From Aphelenchoides besseyi (Eukaryota; Nematoda; Chromadorea; Rhabditida; Aphelenchoididae), in NCBI GenBank assembly GCA_024699855.1, contig JAMPIQ010000002.1, positions 10,292,001 through 10,356,000 on the forward strand: DNA of 64,000 nt, written 5' to 3'. Positions 25,840 through 37,393 of the stretch are shown piece after piece. Both the position numbers and the translations under genes were made by a program. How positions within the stretch are numbered: position 1 is the first letter of the stretch; each line of letters starts with the position of its first letter. Below the pieces are notes generated by a model, which ran no database searches, had not been told where the DNA came from, and was given only the letters and a program-made list of their open reading frames with translations.

Positions 25840-27952
25840 ATGACTGTAATTCTGTGGTTGTTCGCGTTGGTTTTATCTCCGCTCATTTTATCCGCCGAGT
25901 ATGCGAAAGAAGAAGGAGTTTTCGTATTGGGCGATGCAAATTTTGAAGAGTTTTTGAAGGAGAATCCAACGGCATTAGTTGAGTTTTATGCTCCATGGGT
26001 AAGATTTGATTTGCAAATGCTTATATTTAAGTGTTCATTTCAGTGTACACACTGCAAGAAGTTGCAACCCGAGTACGAGAAAGCAGCCAAAAAATTGGAT
26101 GTACCGTTGGTGAAAGTTGATGCAACGGTCGAAAAAGAACTTGGACAGAAATACGCAGTTCAAGGTTATCCGACAATCAAATTCTGGAAAGAAGGAAACG
26201 ATCCTATCGATTATGACGGTGGACGTGATGCGGATTGTAAGTGGTTTCATTCACGAGATTATCATTCCAATTTCCAGCAATTGTCGCTTGGGTAAAACAG
26301 AAGACCGATCCGAATTACAAGCCGCCCGCAGAAGAAGTTGTTACCCTCACTTCGGAGACATTGGATGAATTCATTGCTGATAAGCCGCTTATGTTGATCG
26401 AATTCTACGCTCCATGGGTAGCTAGAATTGTATTGTATATCATTTCATTAGAGATTTTCAGTGTGGACATTGTAAGAAACTGGAGCCCGAGTACGAGAAA
26501 GCAGCTAAAAAGTTGAAGGTTTGTGTATTTTCGTTTTTGTTCTGGACATTCGTCTTTTAGAATCACAACATTCCGTTAGCCAAAGTCGATGCGACGACCG
26601 AGAAGAGTGCAGCAGACAAGTACGGAGTCAGCGGCTATCCAACAATCAAAATTCTACGTTATGGACGTCGTTTCGATTACAACGGACCTCGTGATGCCGA
26701 TGGAATCGTTAAGTTTATGTTGGATCAGGCAAAACCGGCGGCCACTGAACTGCGTACCGTTTCTGAAGCTCGCAAGTTCATGTTGGAAATGGATGTCACA
26801 ATCATCGGCTTCTTCGTGGGTACCGATTCCAAGCAGTTCGAAGCGTTTTCAGATGCCGCTGAGAGTGTTCGCGAAGAATTCCGGGCTATCGGCTACACAA
26901 CCGATCCGTCAGTCTTCAAAGAATTTGGCGCCAAGCCGAACGATGTGAAATTGTTTCATCCAAAAGTGTTCCAGTCTGAATTCGAAGATAAAGTTAAGAC
27001 TTTCAACCAGGTAATTTGACTTCTAAAACACGTTCATTTCTTCGAATTGTAGCCGGGATTTACAATGGAAGAGCTGTTGAACTTTTGGCGCGACAATTCG
27101 GTTACTTTGGTTGGACAACGAACAAGAGACAATGTAGCGACACGCTATGGTAAAAATCCATTGGTTGTTGTCTATTATTTCGTTGACTATTCTCACGAAT
27201 ATCGTAAGGGTACCGATTATTGGCGCAAGAAGATTCTGCCAATTGCAAACAAGGTAACATTAGACGCGAAGACGCAAAGCTTTAAATTCGCAATTTAGTA
27301 CAAAGACCAAAAGTTCCGATTTGCAATTTCCAACGAAGAAGAATTTGCTGACGAGCTGCAACAAACGGGGCTTGGCGATAGTGGACTTGAGCACAATGTT
27401 ATTGCGTTTGGGTTTGACGGCAAGAAATATCCGATGCGTCCGGAGATCTACGAAGAAGAACTGGAAGAGAATTTGGAGGCCTTCATGCGCGATTTGAATG
27501 CCGGAAAAGTGAAACCGTTTGTCAAATCCGCTCCTGCACCAGCTTCCGAAAAAGGTCCGATCAAGACGTTAGTGGCTTCGACATTCGATAAGGTGCTAGC
27601 CGACGATTCGAAGGATTACTTGATTGAATTTTATGCTCCTTGGTGCGGACATTGTAAAATAAGTTTGAGGACCTAATTCTTATCATAATTGCGTTTTTAG
27701 TCCTTCGAAAAGAAATATATTGAATTGGGCAACAAGTTGAAAGCTGAAAGCAATCTCGTTCTTGCCAAATTTGATGCCACTGCCAACGATCCACACGAAG
27801 ACTACAAAGTCGAAGGCTTTCCAACTATCTACTTTGCTCCTGCTGGTCTTAAGAACAAGCCGATCAAATACAGTGGAAATCGTGATTTGAACGATTTGAT
27901 TCAATTCATGAAAAAGCACGCTAAGAACTCTTTCAAGAAGGACGAACTCTAA
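25840..27952 (+). CDS. Protein disulfide isomerase with three thioredoxin domains, ERp72/PDIA4-like
   Basis: Eight exons: 25840-25998, 26044-26236, 26278-26417, 26462-26518, 26561-27010, 27053-27253, 27299-27658, 27701-27952, giving 603 residues. Signal peptide MTVILWLFALVLSPLILSAE. Catalytic sites: CTHC in domain a0 (unusual, Thr for Gly), CGHC in domain a and CGHC in domain a'. Two non-catalytic thioredoxin folds (b, b') lie between the second and third sites. The C-terminus is KDEL, for retention in the ER. This a0-a-b-b'-a' layout is that of ERp72/PDIA4, which oxidises and reshuffles disulfides of secreted proteins such as cuticle collagens. The intron 27659-27700 is needed to join CGHCK to SFEKKY in frame but begins ATAAGT instead of GTAAGT. 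A plain read-through would end 5 codons later, so this is either a non-canonical donor or a base error. Confidence 0.95.
27659..27700 (+). other. Non-canonical AT-AG intron in PDI gene
   Basis: The 42 bp length and TTTTTAG end are typical of this genome, and the flanking protein sequence joins perfectly. The first base, however, is A instead of G (ATAAGT). Confidence 0.6.
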
Positions 27953-29061
27953 TTGTTCACTTTCTTTATTTATTTCTCTAATTCACATATCCGTTATCAA
28001 GCAATATCTTTATTGCATTTCTTGGGCAATTGAAAGGCTTCAAACGGGTATGCTTTTAAGTAGTTGGACTGTCAGTGTTGTTGAATTGACGTTGTTTCAA
28101 TAAATTATCGATATTACTATGATAACAGTTGTTGCAAGTAGTTCGACATTGCGAATAAACACAATTCAACTGATTGAAGGAAAGCATCGAAATAGTGTTT
28201 CGACGGTGCGCGTGTTGGTAATAGAAACAAGTCGAAGATTGTTTGCACAATGTTCTAACAGCTTTATCTCATTAGTAAAACGAATTTTTCGTCTCTGAGC
28301 AGACAGAAAGCTTAACCGAGCTTCGTGATCTATTTGTTTGCTTTAGCCATTCACTTTATTTCAAAGATAAAAGCACTAAGATGCTCTAGAGATTCGGATT
28401 GACAGAATCCTGCTGAGATGTGTGAATAGTCAGAATCTTCGGTTCGTGTGCAGGATTGATCATTTGACTTTGCACTCCGTATCTCATAGTCTACATGACT
28501 TTTTTTTCAAGTACGATTATACTTGATTTTTGCTGAAAAAATGATTTATTATGCATTGTCTGCATTTTGTAAACGTTTGATTTGAAACGATCGTAGAGAT
28601 GTAAATAACAAGCGAAAAGCAGTTGGTAAACAAGTTCGTTTTTGTTTACGAGCAGTTGAAGTCGAGGTTTCGTGACCACTTGATAGGATACGTGCATCTC
28701 ATTCTGAATGCCACCTCCTTCGAAACCTCGTGCGAATGGATCAGTTTGCTGCGGATCGAACGAGCGAAGAACAGAGAATTGGCCTTTTCGAAGTCAACAT
28801 GAGTGTGTGTGTTTTGCTCGAAATTTCAGGATTCGTCCAGATGGTCAAGCGATAGCTATAAAGCAACACAACTGTTTCACTTGTTGGATTTTTTGAGTTG
28901 ACTTGGCCACAGTATAAGAAGTTGACCTTCGAGTGTTCTCTCGTTTGCAATCATTAAATTTTTTACAAAATCTCGTTGAACGTCTTTCTGTCACAATGTT
29001 TAACTTCTAAATGTTAATCAGTTCCTCTTTCAGATTCAATTGCAAACACTCAATTAACAAC
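27953..29061. other. Intergenic region between PDI and small HSP copy 2
   Basis: A minus-strand open frame at 28056-28250 ends with a Cys-rich stretch (CVYSQCRTTCNNC) but has no partner exon I can define, so it is not called. A three-unit heat-shock-element-like site, GAAatTTCagGAt, lies at 28820-28832. No repeat or RNA gene seen. Confidence 0.45.
28820..28832. promoter_or_regulatory. Candidate heat shock element upstream of small HSP copy 2
   Basis: GAAATTTCAGGAT fits three alternating units (GAA, TTC, GAA with one mismatch) about 230 bp upstream of the start codon. HSF1 binds arrays of such units. Confidence 0.35.
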
Positions 29062-29711
29062 ATGTCCGCTGTGCCAATTACTCACGACGATGCCAAACTT
29101 TTGGATTGGCCGTTGCAAGTAGGAGTTTGTAGATTACAAGAATTCATTTCATTGTAGCACAATGATGGCGTTGTGAAAGTTCATTCGACCTCCGATCGTT
29201 GGGAAGTAAGTTTAATTAAACTCTTAAGAATTCCAATAAACAAAATATTGAATATTAACAATCTTATTGCAGATTGGTCTCGATTCCTCGTTCTTTCGGT
29301 ATGTTTGAACACAATCGCCTACGGTGTTGACAAACAAACAGTTGCAAGTAAAGCTGACCATTTGTAGTTTTTACACTATGTAAAATCCTTCACAAAAATC
29401 AAATGGTTGGGCGTTTATGTACTTGCAATTGTTTGTTCGTGAATATCTTATTTCTATTTTTGACCGAACGAGATCGAAGTAAGAACATCTGCTAGCTATA
29501 TACTAATGATTTGTTTGGATTTTAGGTGAAAGTCGTTGGCGATCAACTTGTTGTTCATTTCTTGCACGAAGAACGCACAGATGAGCACGGAACAGTCAAA
29601 CGTGAAATCAACCGCAGTTACCACTTACCAAGCGATATTGACACCTCCACGCTCAAGAGTCATTTGACCGGACGTGGTGTTCTTCAAATCACGGCTCAAA
29701 AGAAGAAGTGA
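29062..29711 (+). CDS. Small heat shock protein (HSP12-type), copy 2
   Basis: Five exons: 29062-29118, 29158-29205, 29273-29298, 29463-29478, 29526-29711, giving 110 residues. The start is MSAVPITHDD. The alpha-crystallin domain runs from WEIGLDSSFFRPNEIEVKV through HEERTDEHGTVKREI to GRGVLQITAQKKK. It aligns end to end with copy 1 and shares the intron after EIE/EIQ plus one near the domain start, with two extra introns. The fourth exon (five codons, for PNEIE) is required by the alignment, but the sequence before it is TTTTTG|ACC, not AG. So intron 29299-29462 (164 bp) appears to end in TG. Either the acceptor is mutated, there is a base error, or the gene is impaired. AATAAA follows at 29815-29820. 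Confidence 0.88.
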
Positions 29712-29814
29712 ATCGATACATGTTTACGAACTCAAAATACGCTTTTCGTATCCTCGAACCTTTTTAATTAGATGAACATGCTTGTATCTGAACACTTGAA
29801 AACAGAAGTTTTTT

Positions 29815-29820
29815 AATAAA
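29815..29820 (+). terminator. Polyadenylation signal AATAAA
   Basis: AATAAA 104 bp after the stop of small HSP copy 2. Confidence 0.6.
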
Positions 29821-32800
29821 GAAAATGAGTGCAACTTTGGGTAATTGTTATGGTGAATAATTTATGAGATTAAGCGCCATCCACTTATCCGCCATCTTGG
29901 CCTTTTCGCTTATGCAACAGCTAGAGATGCGTCGGTTTTTCTTTCCTTTGTCTATCATCAAAACGAAGTATTCGGGATGAAAATATCAATCTGTTCGTTT
30001 GAAACACTCAGAACTTGAAATGTCCATTTTAAATGTTTTGAGTGGGCGGTTGAAATTAGATTTGTTGTTTTGAATGATCTTAACGAAAATCATAATCGTC
30101 GACGAGAAGACAAAACAAGTGGTTTTGTCACAGAAGCAAACGGTATTCCGTGAGAGAGGGATTCCATGTTTGTTGAACGGATTTGAACTTTGTTTGCCCT
30201 TCAACTAATCTGTAAATGATGTAGAGGTTCTGTTCGAAAGTAATGATATACGCTGAGAATTTCCTCAAATTTCGAAGATATCGCAAAGAAGGTCATCAGT
30301 CGATTCGAACAGTGCACTTCGTTTTGCATTCGGAATACCGTTCTCGCTCGTTTGATTGCATGTCTTATAGACATTTTGTGATTCAAATTCATGCTCCGAA
30401 CTTTTTTGTTCGTTAAAAAGAGACTAGAAATTTGGATTTGATGGCAATACAATAATCAAAAGATGCGAATTGGTAAGGAATATTTCTGAATCGTCGATCT
30501 TCTGGTTATGAGTATTTTGTTCGACTGCTTCAACCGTTTTTTGGTGGTCTGCTCGTTTGTTTTTTATTGTGGACCCGAAAGTCGAATGGTTGCAGAACGA
30601 GGACGATGCAAACGGAAGGAACGAATCCATTAAGTTTTGAGCGTGGTAATCAGGTTTTGGTTCTAATGAAAGAAACGCAGATACCCGCTGAAACTTGCAG
30701 TTCGAACTTTTCGCAGACAACAGCCGTTGCAGTTACGCTGCAAAGTTTGTTTCCTCAACGACGTTTTCGAAGAGCTTTGCACCAGCTTCACAGTTTATAG
30801 CTGTTGACGTTTTCACAACAACCACTTTATTTCCGACATCTTTTCACAACTAATTCCTCTATGTTTGACTGACCAATTTGAAATCAATTGAAATTGTCGG
30901 CGTGCTGTTCCCGTTGTCGCATTTGGTCTTTTTCCTTAAAAGGCTGTGACATCAATTATCTCACGTAGAAGGGACATAAAATTTCATCGTTCAGAATTGA
31001 AATAATTGTTTTGCCATCGTTCGAATTGTCTGAGCACATTCGTGAGGTTGTTCGTTTGAGGTCGTTAATTCGAGTGGTATGAACAGTCGAAATGATATTC
31101 AAGATTGGTCGCCGTCACCGGTTGTGCGAATGTTGTCATTTCGACCAAATTTGAATTGACGGCACTTCAAAATCCAGTTGGAGCTTCCGAAAAACGGAAT
31201 TTGGCACTGGCGATGCACCTTTTCGGTTTTCATACCAAATTTGCTTTTTTATGTACATGTCACTTAACAGAATTTATTGGGCAAATACGTGGATTTAGCA
31301 ACATTTCAGTTGGTCGACAAAACGTAGCCGATTACCGAGTTTAGTATCGATGTTGTAAGGTTTGAACTCCAATGTGTGAGAAGCTAATATCCGCTTTATT
31401 CGAGATGTTTGTGCCGAGTAAAAAGGTTCAATGTTGGAGTTTTTATGAATTAAACTAAACAGTCAATCACATGTAGGCGAGAGTTCTTTTGTTCGAACAA
31501 CTAATTCCTTTAAGTTTTCATCGCATTTAACTCAATTTTCCGTTATACGTAGATTGTTGCATTAAACGAATTTGCTGTTGGCGCTCTTCTTTGCTGTTTG
31601 ATTTCATTGAGCTTGTTGCCGTGTACTTTAAAGATTTCGATGTCTTGAAAGAGTTGCTAACTACGTAGAAGGAGGCGTTTTGCTTTTTACTCAATCGACG
31701 ACGAAAAACAACGCTATGAGAACAGAGAGATGACCATATATCTTGGGGATTTCGTTTGCAACAGCACCGGCATTATCCCTTTGAGTTTTTCTACAATTCG
31801 ACGGTTGATGAAGTCGAAGAAAGATGCTGTGGAAACTCGCCGTTCTGACACTTGTCGAATTGAATAACTTTTCGTGTACAAGAAGTCAACCAAATACGAG
31901 AGTTCTTGCTCGTCGTTTTTCGTCGTCTTCACGCAACTCTCGGGGTTTCAAGTTATTTAAGTCAAGGCGCGAAGAAAAAGTTCTTCTGTCTCTTCATTCA
32001 GGAAAACAAATGATACAAAGTAGAAGAAGCATCTTCATATACGCACGAATCCGCTAGCATACATGTCCTTTGGGCATACTTGTTATTCATTGAACAATTT
32101 CAACTCAAAAACGTTTTAATGTCGACAGTTCGTTGGATCAATTACCATCGTTGTGATTCATCTATAACCCGAGTGTTGGTCGATGATTCGATCTGATCGC
32201 ATGTCGAGTGAATAAACTCTCTGATTCGAATTGTTTGGTAAGCAGTATTGACGTTTTATAATCGAACTTCATAGACCGTCTTTTACTCCGTAATATCGAC
32301 GCGAATGAGCGCGATTGTTCGTCGTTTCTACTAAACAGAAGATTTAGTCGTTTTTGCGGTTCTTTTCCTCAAAACCTATTTGCTGTTTTAAGATAGAAAG
32401 CCGAGGGAACCGAATTTTTTTGTTCGTTCTTAATCCAATTCCCGGCTGATCACTCTTCTTTCGTCCATTTGCTTTTCAGTTTAAGTTCCATCGAAGCATT
32501 GGGTTTTGTTTTGAAGTTTCGCATTCATCGCGTAAATGTTGCTTACTCATTATCACTAGTAAAGTTGTGAGTCTAATGAGTAGTATAGTGACAGCAGAAC
32601 AATCCAATTGTTGTTTCGACGTATTCGTCTAATTGGCCTCCGGTTATTACATGACTGAATTTCCGCTTTTACCTAACGGTTGTTTTTAATTATCTGAACT
32701 CGTAGTGAAGTCGTTTCGTAATGCTGTGTATAACGTGAGGTTGACACGAACGATTCCACAGCTATTTCATTCGTGACCATGAAGTAAATCAAAACGATTG

Positions 32801-33342
32801 GCACGTCTTATTTGTCTGCTTCTTAAAGAAGAGGCCGCACGCTCATTCAACGTCTTCTGTTATTATTAGAGTCATTAACGAGCTATTCGAGGTGCTAGAT
32901 GGTGAAGAAGTATGTTTTTGTTCGAACACCAAATTCCCTGAGCAATTCAATGACCGCTGAGTTTGTTTTTAATTAAATTTCCACGTAATGAACACAAATC
33001 TTGTTTTATATGATTCATTTAACATTTTTCTCTTCTATAATGCTCATTCATTACTTGCTGACCGTAATCATTGTGAATTTCTTGTGAACGAGCGAATAGT
33101 TTGCTGATTTCTGTTTTAGATTACTTTCGAGTTCCGCGTATACGAAGGATGTGACCAGATTGAAATTTTGTTTACAACTTTAGCCACACGACCTTGTACA
33201 CTCATTTTGACTGGATATGTTCCCAACAGTTGGTTGTTGTAACATTTGAAAGGTTCTGAGCTGTGCGGTGGTTGCCACCGCTTAAAGCTGCAAGCTCTTG
33301 AGTTTTGTGCGTTGGCACGATTGCGTGTTGGAGTTCACATAG
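29821..33342. other. Large gene-free region (3.5 kb)
   Basis: I find no exon chain. The plus strand is rich in TTGTTCG and TTTCG words; variants of TTGTTCGAACaaCtAATTCC recur near 31490 and 32922, with a shorter partial match near 30850. This mirrors, on the opposite strand, the CGAA-rich composition at 9.8-15.2 kb. The region is upstream of the GPCR gene and may be its regulatory or 5' non-coding region. Confidence 0.4.
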
Positions 33343-36300
33343 ATGGTAGGAGTGGGACGCAATTCCTTAAACTCTAGCAACTCTTCGTTGCAAGTGGACG
33401 ATGTCTTGGTGTTTCTTGCTCTTGAATCTTTGGGTACTTTGGCAATAACCGGAAACATTTGTTTGATCACCGTGTTGCTCAAAAACAAATACCTCAACCG
33501 TGCTAGTTTTATTCTGATGCTGAGTCTGGCAATTGCGGATGTTGTGCACGGAATCGTAAGAAGAAAATGAACTCACAGAAGGTCCCTTGTCTTTTTAGGT
33601 AACAACCTCGTTCTTTTATCCACCAATTTTGCTCAAACGTAATCACATGCCTCCGGAAGGCGTTCGGGTATTCAACATTTTGGATTGGACAGCCTGGTCC
33701 ATAACTCTCACACACATGTCTGCTATTTGTTTGGATCGACTTATTGCAATTATGCTCTACGGTCGATACAGTACGATAGTCACCGTACAACGAATGCGCT
33801 TCTTTACTATCGCTTGTTGGGTGACCTTTTTCACAGTCAACACGATTTACATAGCAATGAAAGTTTGCTGTTTGATTGCTCCTCTACAAAATAACGACTT
33901 TTACACGTTTGGCTACGGGGAATTCGAAACAGAAGGTAGGCGTTAGAAGTTGAATCGACTACCCGATTTTATTTCAACTTCCAAGTTTATTTATTTAGAA
34001 GACAAACAAAAAAGCATCTTCGGTCCAATGAACTTGTTTACATTCACGTATTCGCCGTTGGAACTGACGACATTGGCCATTTTATCGATCAGCAATCCAA
34101 TCACACTCATCCAACTTTACAGACGACACAAACGCAAAGTTGCCTTACGAATGTGAGTTTGCAGCACTGGGATCCGAATGGGGGATTATCTTTTTTCTTT
34201 ACAATGCTCTTCCTATGCTTTCTACGACTTAGAGTTCAGAATAGAAAACTCAAGGGTAACTGCACACAAAAATGGGCTGTTCAGCACGCAATCTAAATGC
34301 ATCTCGACAGCACAATGAAATTAATTTGTCAGAGTTCATTTCCTCGCAATCCCGACAAAACACAATTGTAAACTGAAAATTTAAGCCAATCTCGTCCACG
34401 AGCTCAACCAGCAAACGCTTTAAAAACACGTAGCCAATGGCAGAGGTTTGATTTCGTGTGAAAAGCCAAACGAATTGCACCGTTTCCTTCCAAAAGACAT
34501 TTACGTGTTTTCGTCTGCAGTTTTGATGTATTTCATTGTTTTACGCTGCCGTGTAGATTTAACGCTAAATGCGTGTTGTGGGCGTTAAAATGCTTGAAGC
34601 GAAATGAACAAACTTAGCTTCACAATTTTGGACATGTACACATGCACTTTTCCTCAATACTTTCGATTCATCGAAAGTATTCACAGCAGTTTGGCTTTTT
34701 GATGTAGTGTCTTTACTTTGATGTTTCGGTTAACTGTACGCGAACATCAAGTATTCTTTTGTTATCACGATGCTGTGTATCACCGTTTTCTGCTCGCCGG
34801 TTTCTCTTTTACATTGCACCCGATTTCCGTGTGGCAGTTTTTGAACGGTTTTGCACGTTAAATACCGAAATTCTGAGTAACTTGAATCGTTGCAGGGCGT
34901 CGACAATGTTGTTGGAAATGTCAATGCGAATGGGCTCCAAGCATATAAATAACGATGTTCGAGAGTTGGCTTCGCGAAGAGCTAACCGCCAACAGCAGAG
35001 GATCTTATTGCAGGTTGTCAAAGTATTGTGGTTAAGTTGTTGTTTGTAATTTTGTTCGATTCTTATGACTTCAATATTCGCATTTCACGTGTCACAGTAA
35101 TTGATATTGTTTGGACTTTTGTGGAAAACTGAATCGAATGATCTGGGATGACTAACGAACATTGATTTAGATCTCCGTGGTGGCCGTTATTTTCTATCTC
35201 TATATGACCACTTACTATATGGTATATCATGTATTCGAGATCCAAAACAAATGGGTGGTTTTGTTCAACAGTTTCTTCTACTCGATCACTCACTCAATCA
35301 ATCCATGCATTTATTTTTCGCTGAGTATGTTTCAGGCTAAAATGCTTATACGATAGTTTGATTTGAAGATAAAGAAATGCGTGCCCAATTGATGAAAGCA
35401 TTGACCGACTTCTTAAGCGCCGTTTGTTGCGTCAACCTTTCAAGTGCCGAATCGGATAGTCAGCGAAAACCGTCAACGGAGGCGAGGTGAGAAAGTTTTG
35501 CGGTTGTATGCTAATTACGGTGTTTTATTTTTGACCGGTTATTTGTATTCACGTGGGTTCGTTGTAAACAAGAACATCATTTAGCATGTTACGTATCCTA
35601 GTATTGTGCTGTAGTTTGTGTTCATGTGTGTTTGTCATTCCACTCAATAAACATGCCCGTTTCGTTTATGGCCAATAACTTGCACTAATACTACTAACCC
35701 GGCCAACTAATTTGCACCACGTTTGGTGAGTTTTTACGCACAAAAACATCTGATCTCCAGCATAGTGATATAGAAACGAGAAATTGAAATGATTGTAAAA
35801 ACAACAGCTTCTCCTTACTTTCTTTTATTTTACGCACCACTAACCAATAGTTGGAACTACGTTTTTATTCAGTTTTGTGCTGTTGCGATAACAACTAATC
35901 ACATCGATGTTCGTTCTCGTGTTTCATTAGTTCGTTTTAGATCGTCGACTAAAGGTGTGGAAAACAGTATAACAATAACCGAAACCTCGCCGCTCTTTTC
36001 AACAACCGTCAACAACAATCGTTCTATGGCCATTAAAGTCCCGAATGCAAGTGTGGAACGATTGAAAACGGGTGAATTCAGCGCTTCGTTGAAACGTTTG
36101 ATACACCACAACTCGTTGTCAACTACGCCTCCGATTCATGTTGATTCCATAACAGAGGAAGTAACTACGGAGACAGCACCTGCAAGTTCCATTGAAGTGC
36201 AAAACAATTCTTCACAAAATCACGATACTCAATCGGAAATGAACATCAGTATTGGACTCTCCCAAACATCGTTGTGCATTAAAACAAATCACATGAACAA

Positions 36301-36922
36301 TGGATTTTTGGAATTGAGTGATAAACTTCACAGTTCAAGTAGCCGTGAATCTACTTCAGAGAACGAAAACAACACTGAATCTCGATTATCCACAAGCGAA
36401 CATCAAAGTTCATTGTTGGAAAGTATATTGCAAGCAATGAAAAGAGTAGCGGCATCAGAAAACTTTTCTCGTCTATCTTTTTTGGTTAATTCTTCTCAAT
36501 CAAAATCCTTGGAACTACCAGATTATCAACCTGTAAGGCCACGGTAAGTACTCAGTGTTCATCATTCAATGTTTAAACTTTTAGAAGACTGCGAATGTCG
36601 AGAACAATCCATGGCATCACAGAATATACGATGTTACCCAACGGTCAACCATTTCGTTCACCGCATTCTTGGTATCATCGTTATAACTCAAAACAAAGAC
36701 TAATTTTTTGATTTTAGCTCATTCACTAATTCGACTTCTACACTTAGCGGTGGTCGATCGAGTGAACGTCAATCGGGAAGCAGTGATCGTTTGATTCGCG
36801 AGAGTTTAGTTATGTTAATAGATGAAGCAAATACAACCATAAGCACCGTAACAGACGCCGATTTTCCGGTTGAATGCGAAACTTACGACTTAACTCCCGA
36901 TGAAGATATTATATTCTTGTAG
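33343..36922 (+). CDS. Rhodopsin-family G-protein-coupled receptor with long Ser/Thr-rich tail
   Basis: Nine exons in phase: 33343-33555, 33599-33935, 33999-34152, 34896-35013, 35171-35324, 35369-35486, 35941-36543, 36585-36671, 36718-36922, giving 662 residues. Seven helices are visible: TM1 (FLALESLGTLAITGNICLIT), TM2 with LSLAIADVV, TM3 ending CLDRLIAI (DRY-like Asp-Arg), TM4, TM5, TM6 (VVAVIFYLYMTTYY, without the usual CWxP) and TM7 with SINPCIYF (NPxxY). Asn sites at the start (NSSNSS) suit an extracellular N-terminus. A helix-8-like NKEMRAQ follows, then a cytosolic tail of about 300 residues rich in Ser, Thr, Asn and Gln, suited to phosphorylation. The ligand is unknown; I do not assign it to a named chemoreceptor class. 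Two introns are long for this genome (743 and 454 bp). Confidence 0.88.
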
Positions 36923-37393
36923 AAGTATTATCGTTTCTGTGAACTACTATCTGGTTGTTAATTGTCGTTAACTCATTAGTGCCCATAACAAACGTCGGGT
37001 TTCTGTTTGAAAATCGTTTTCCAATTTGGCCTTTCTATCTGAGTTTTCAATTTCGTTTGTTAGAATCATGCAATACAAACATAAACGGTATTCATACCAT
37101 TTGTATTTATTGGGGAAAGTGAGTTTAGAGTATAATTTATAAGCAAAATGTTATAACTGCTTTGTAGGAACTCAGAAAACGAGAAGTTGACGTTTACAAT
37201 AAATCAGTGTTGATTTGAAACTTAGAATGAGGAAAACTTTAATGAATACAACGATAAGTAGAGACCTTAAAACGAGGGTGGACTTAAAAATTGACTTGGC
37301 TCGCTTTTCACTTGTGGCAAATGGTGTACTCCGGTTTCTTGATGAGATTCGACCGACCTGAAAAGTTACATTAACATGAACAATGGCTTCTGT
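36923..37393. other. Intergenic, convergent 3' ends
   Basis: Between the GPCR and globin stops. An alternative 3' exon of the globin gene could lie near 37265-37360 (an acceptor-like CAG|GTCGG on the minus strand), but the simple stop at 37394 is sufficient. Confidence 0.4.

Noticed and set aside
28056..28250. Cys-rich minus-strand open frame next to PDI
   Set aside because: Could be the last exon of a small secreted protein, but I found no upstream exon with a signal peptide that joins in phase.
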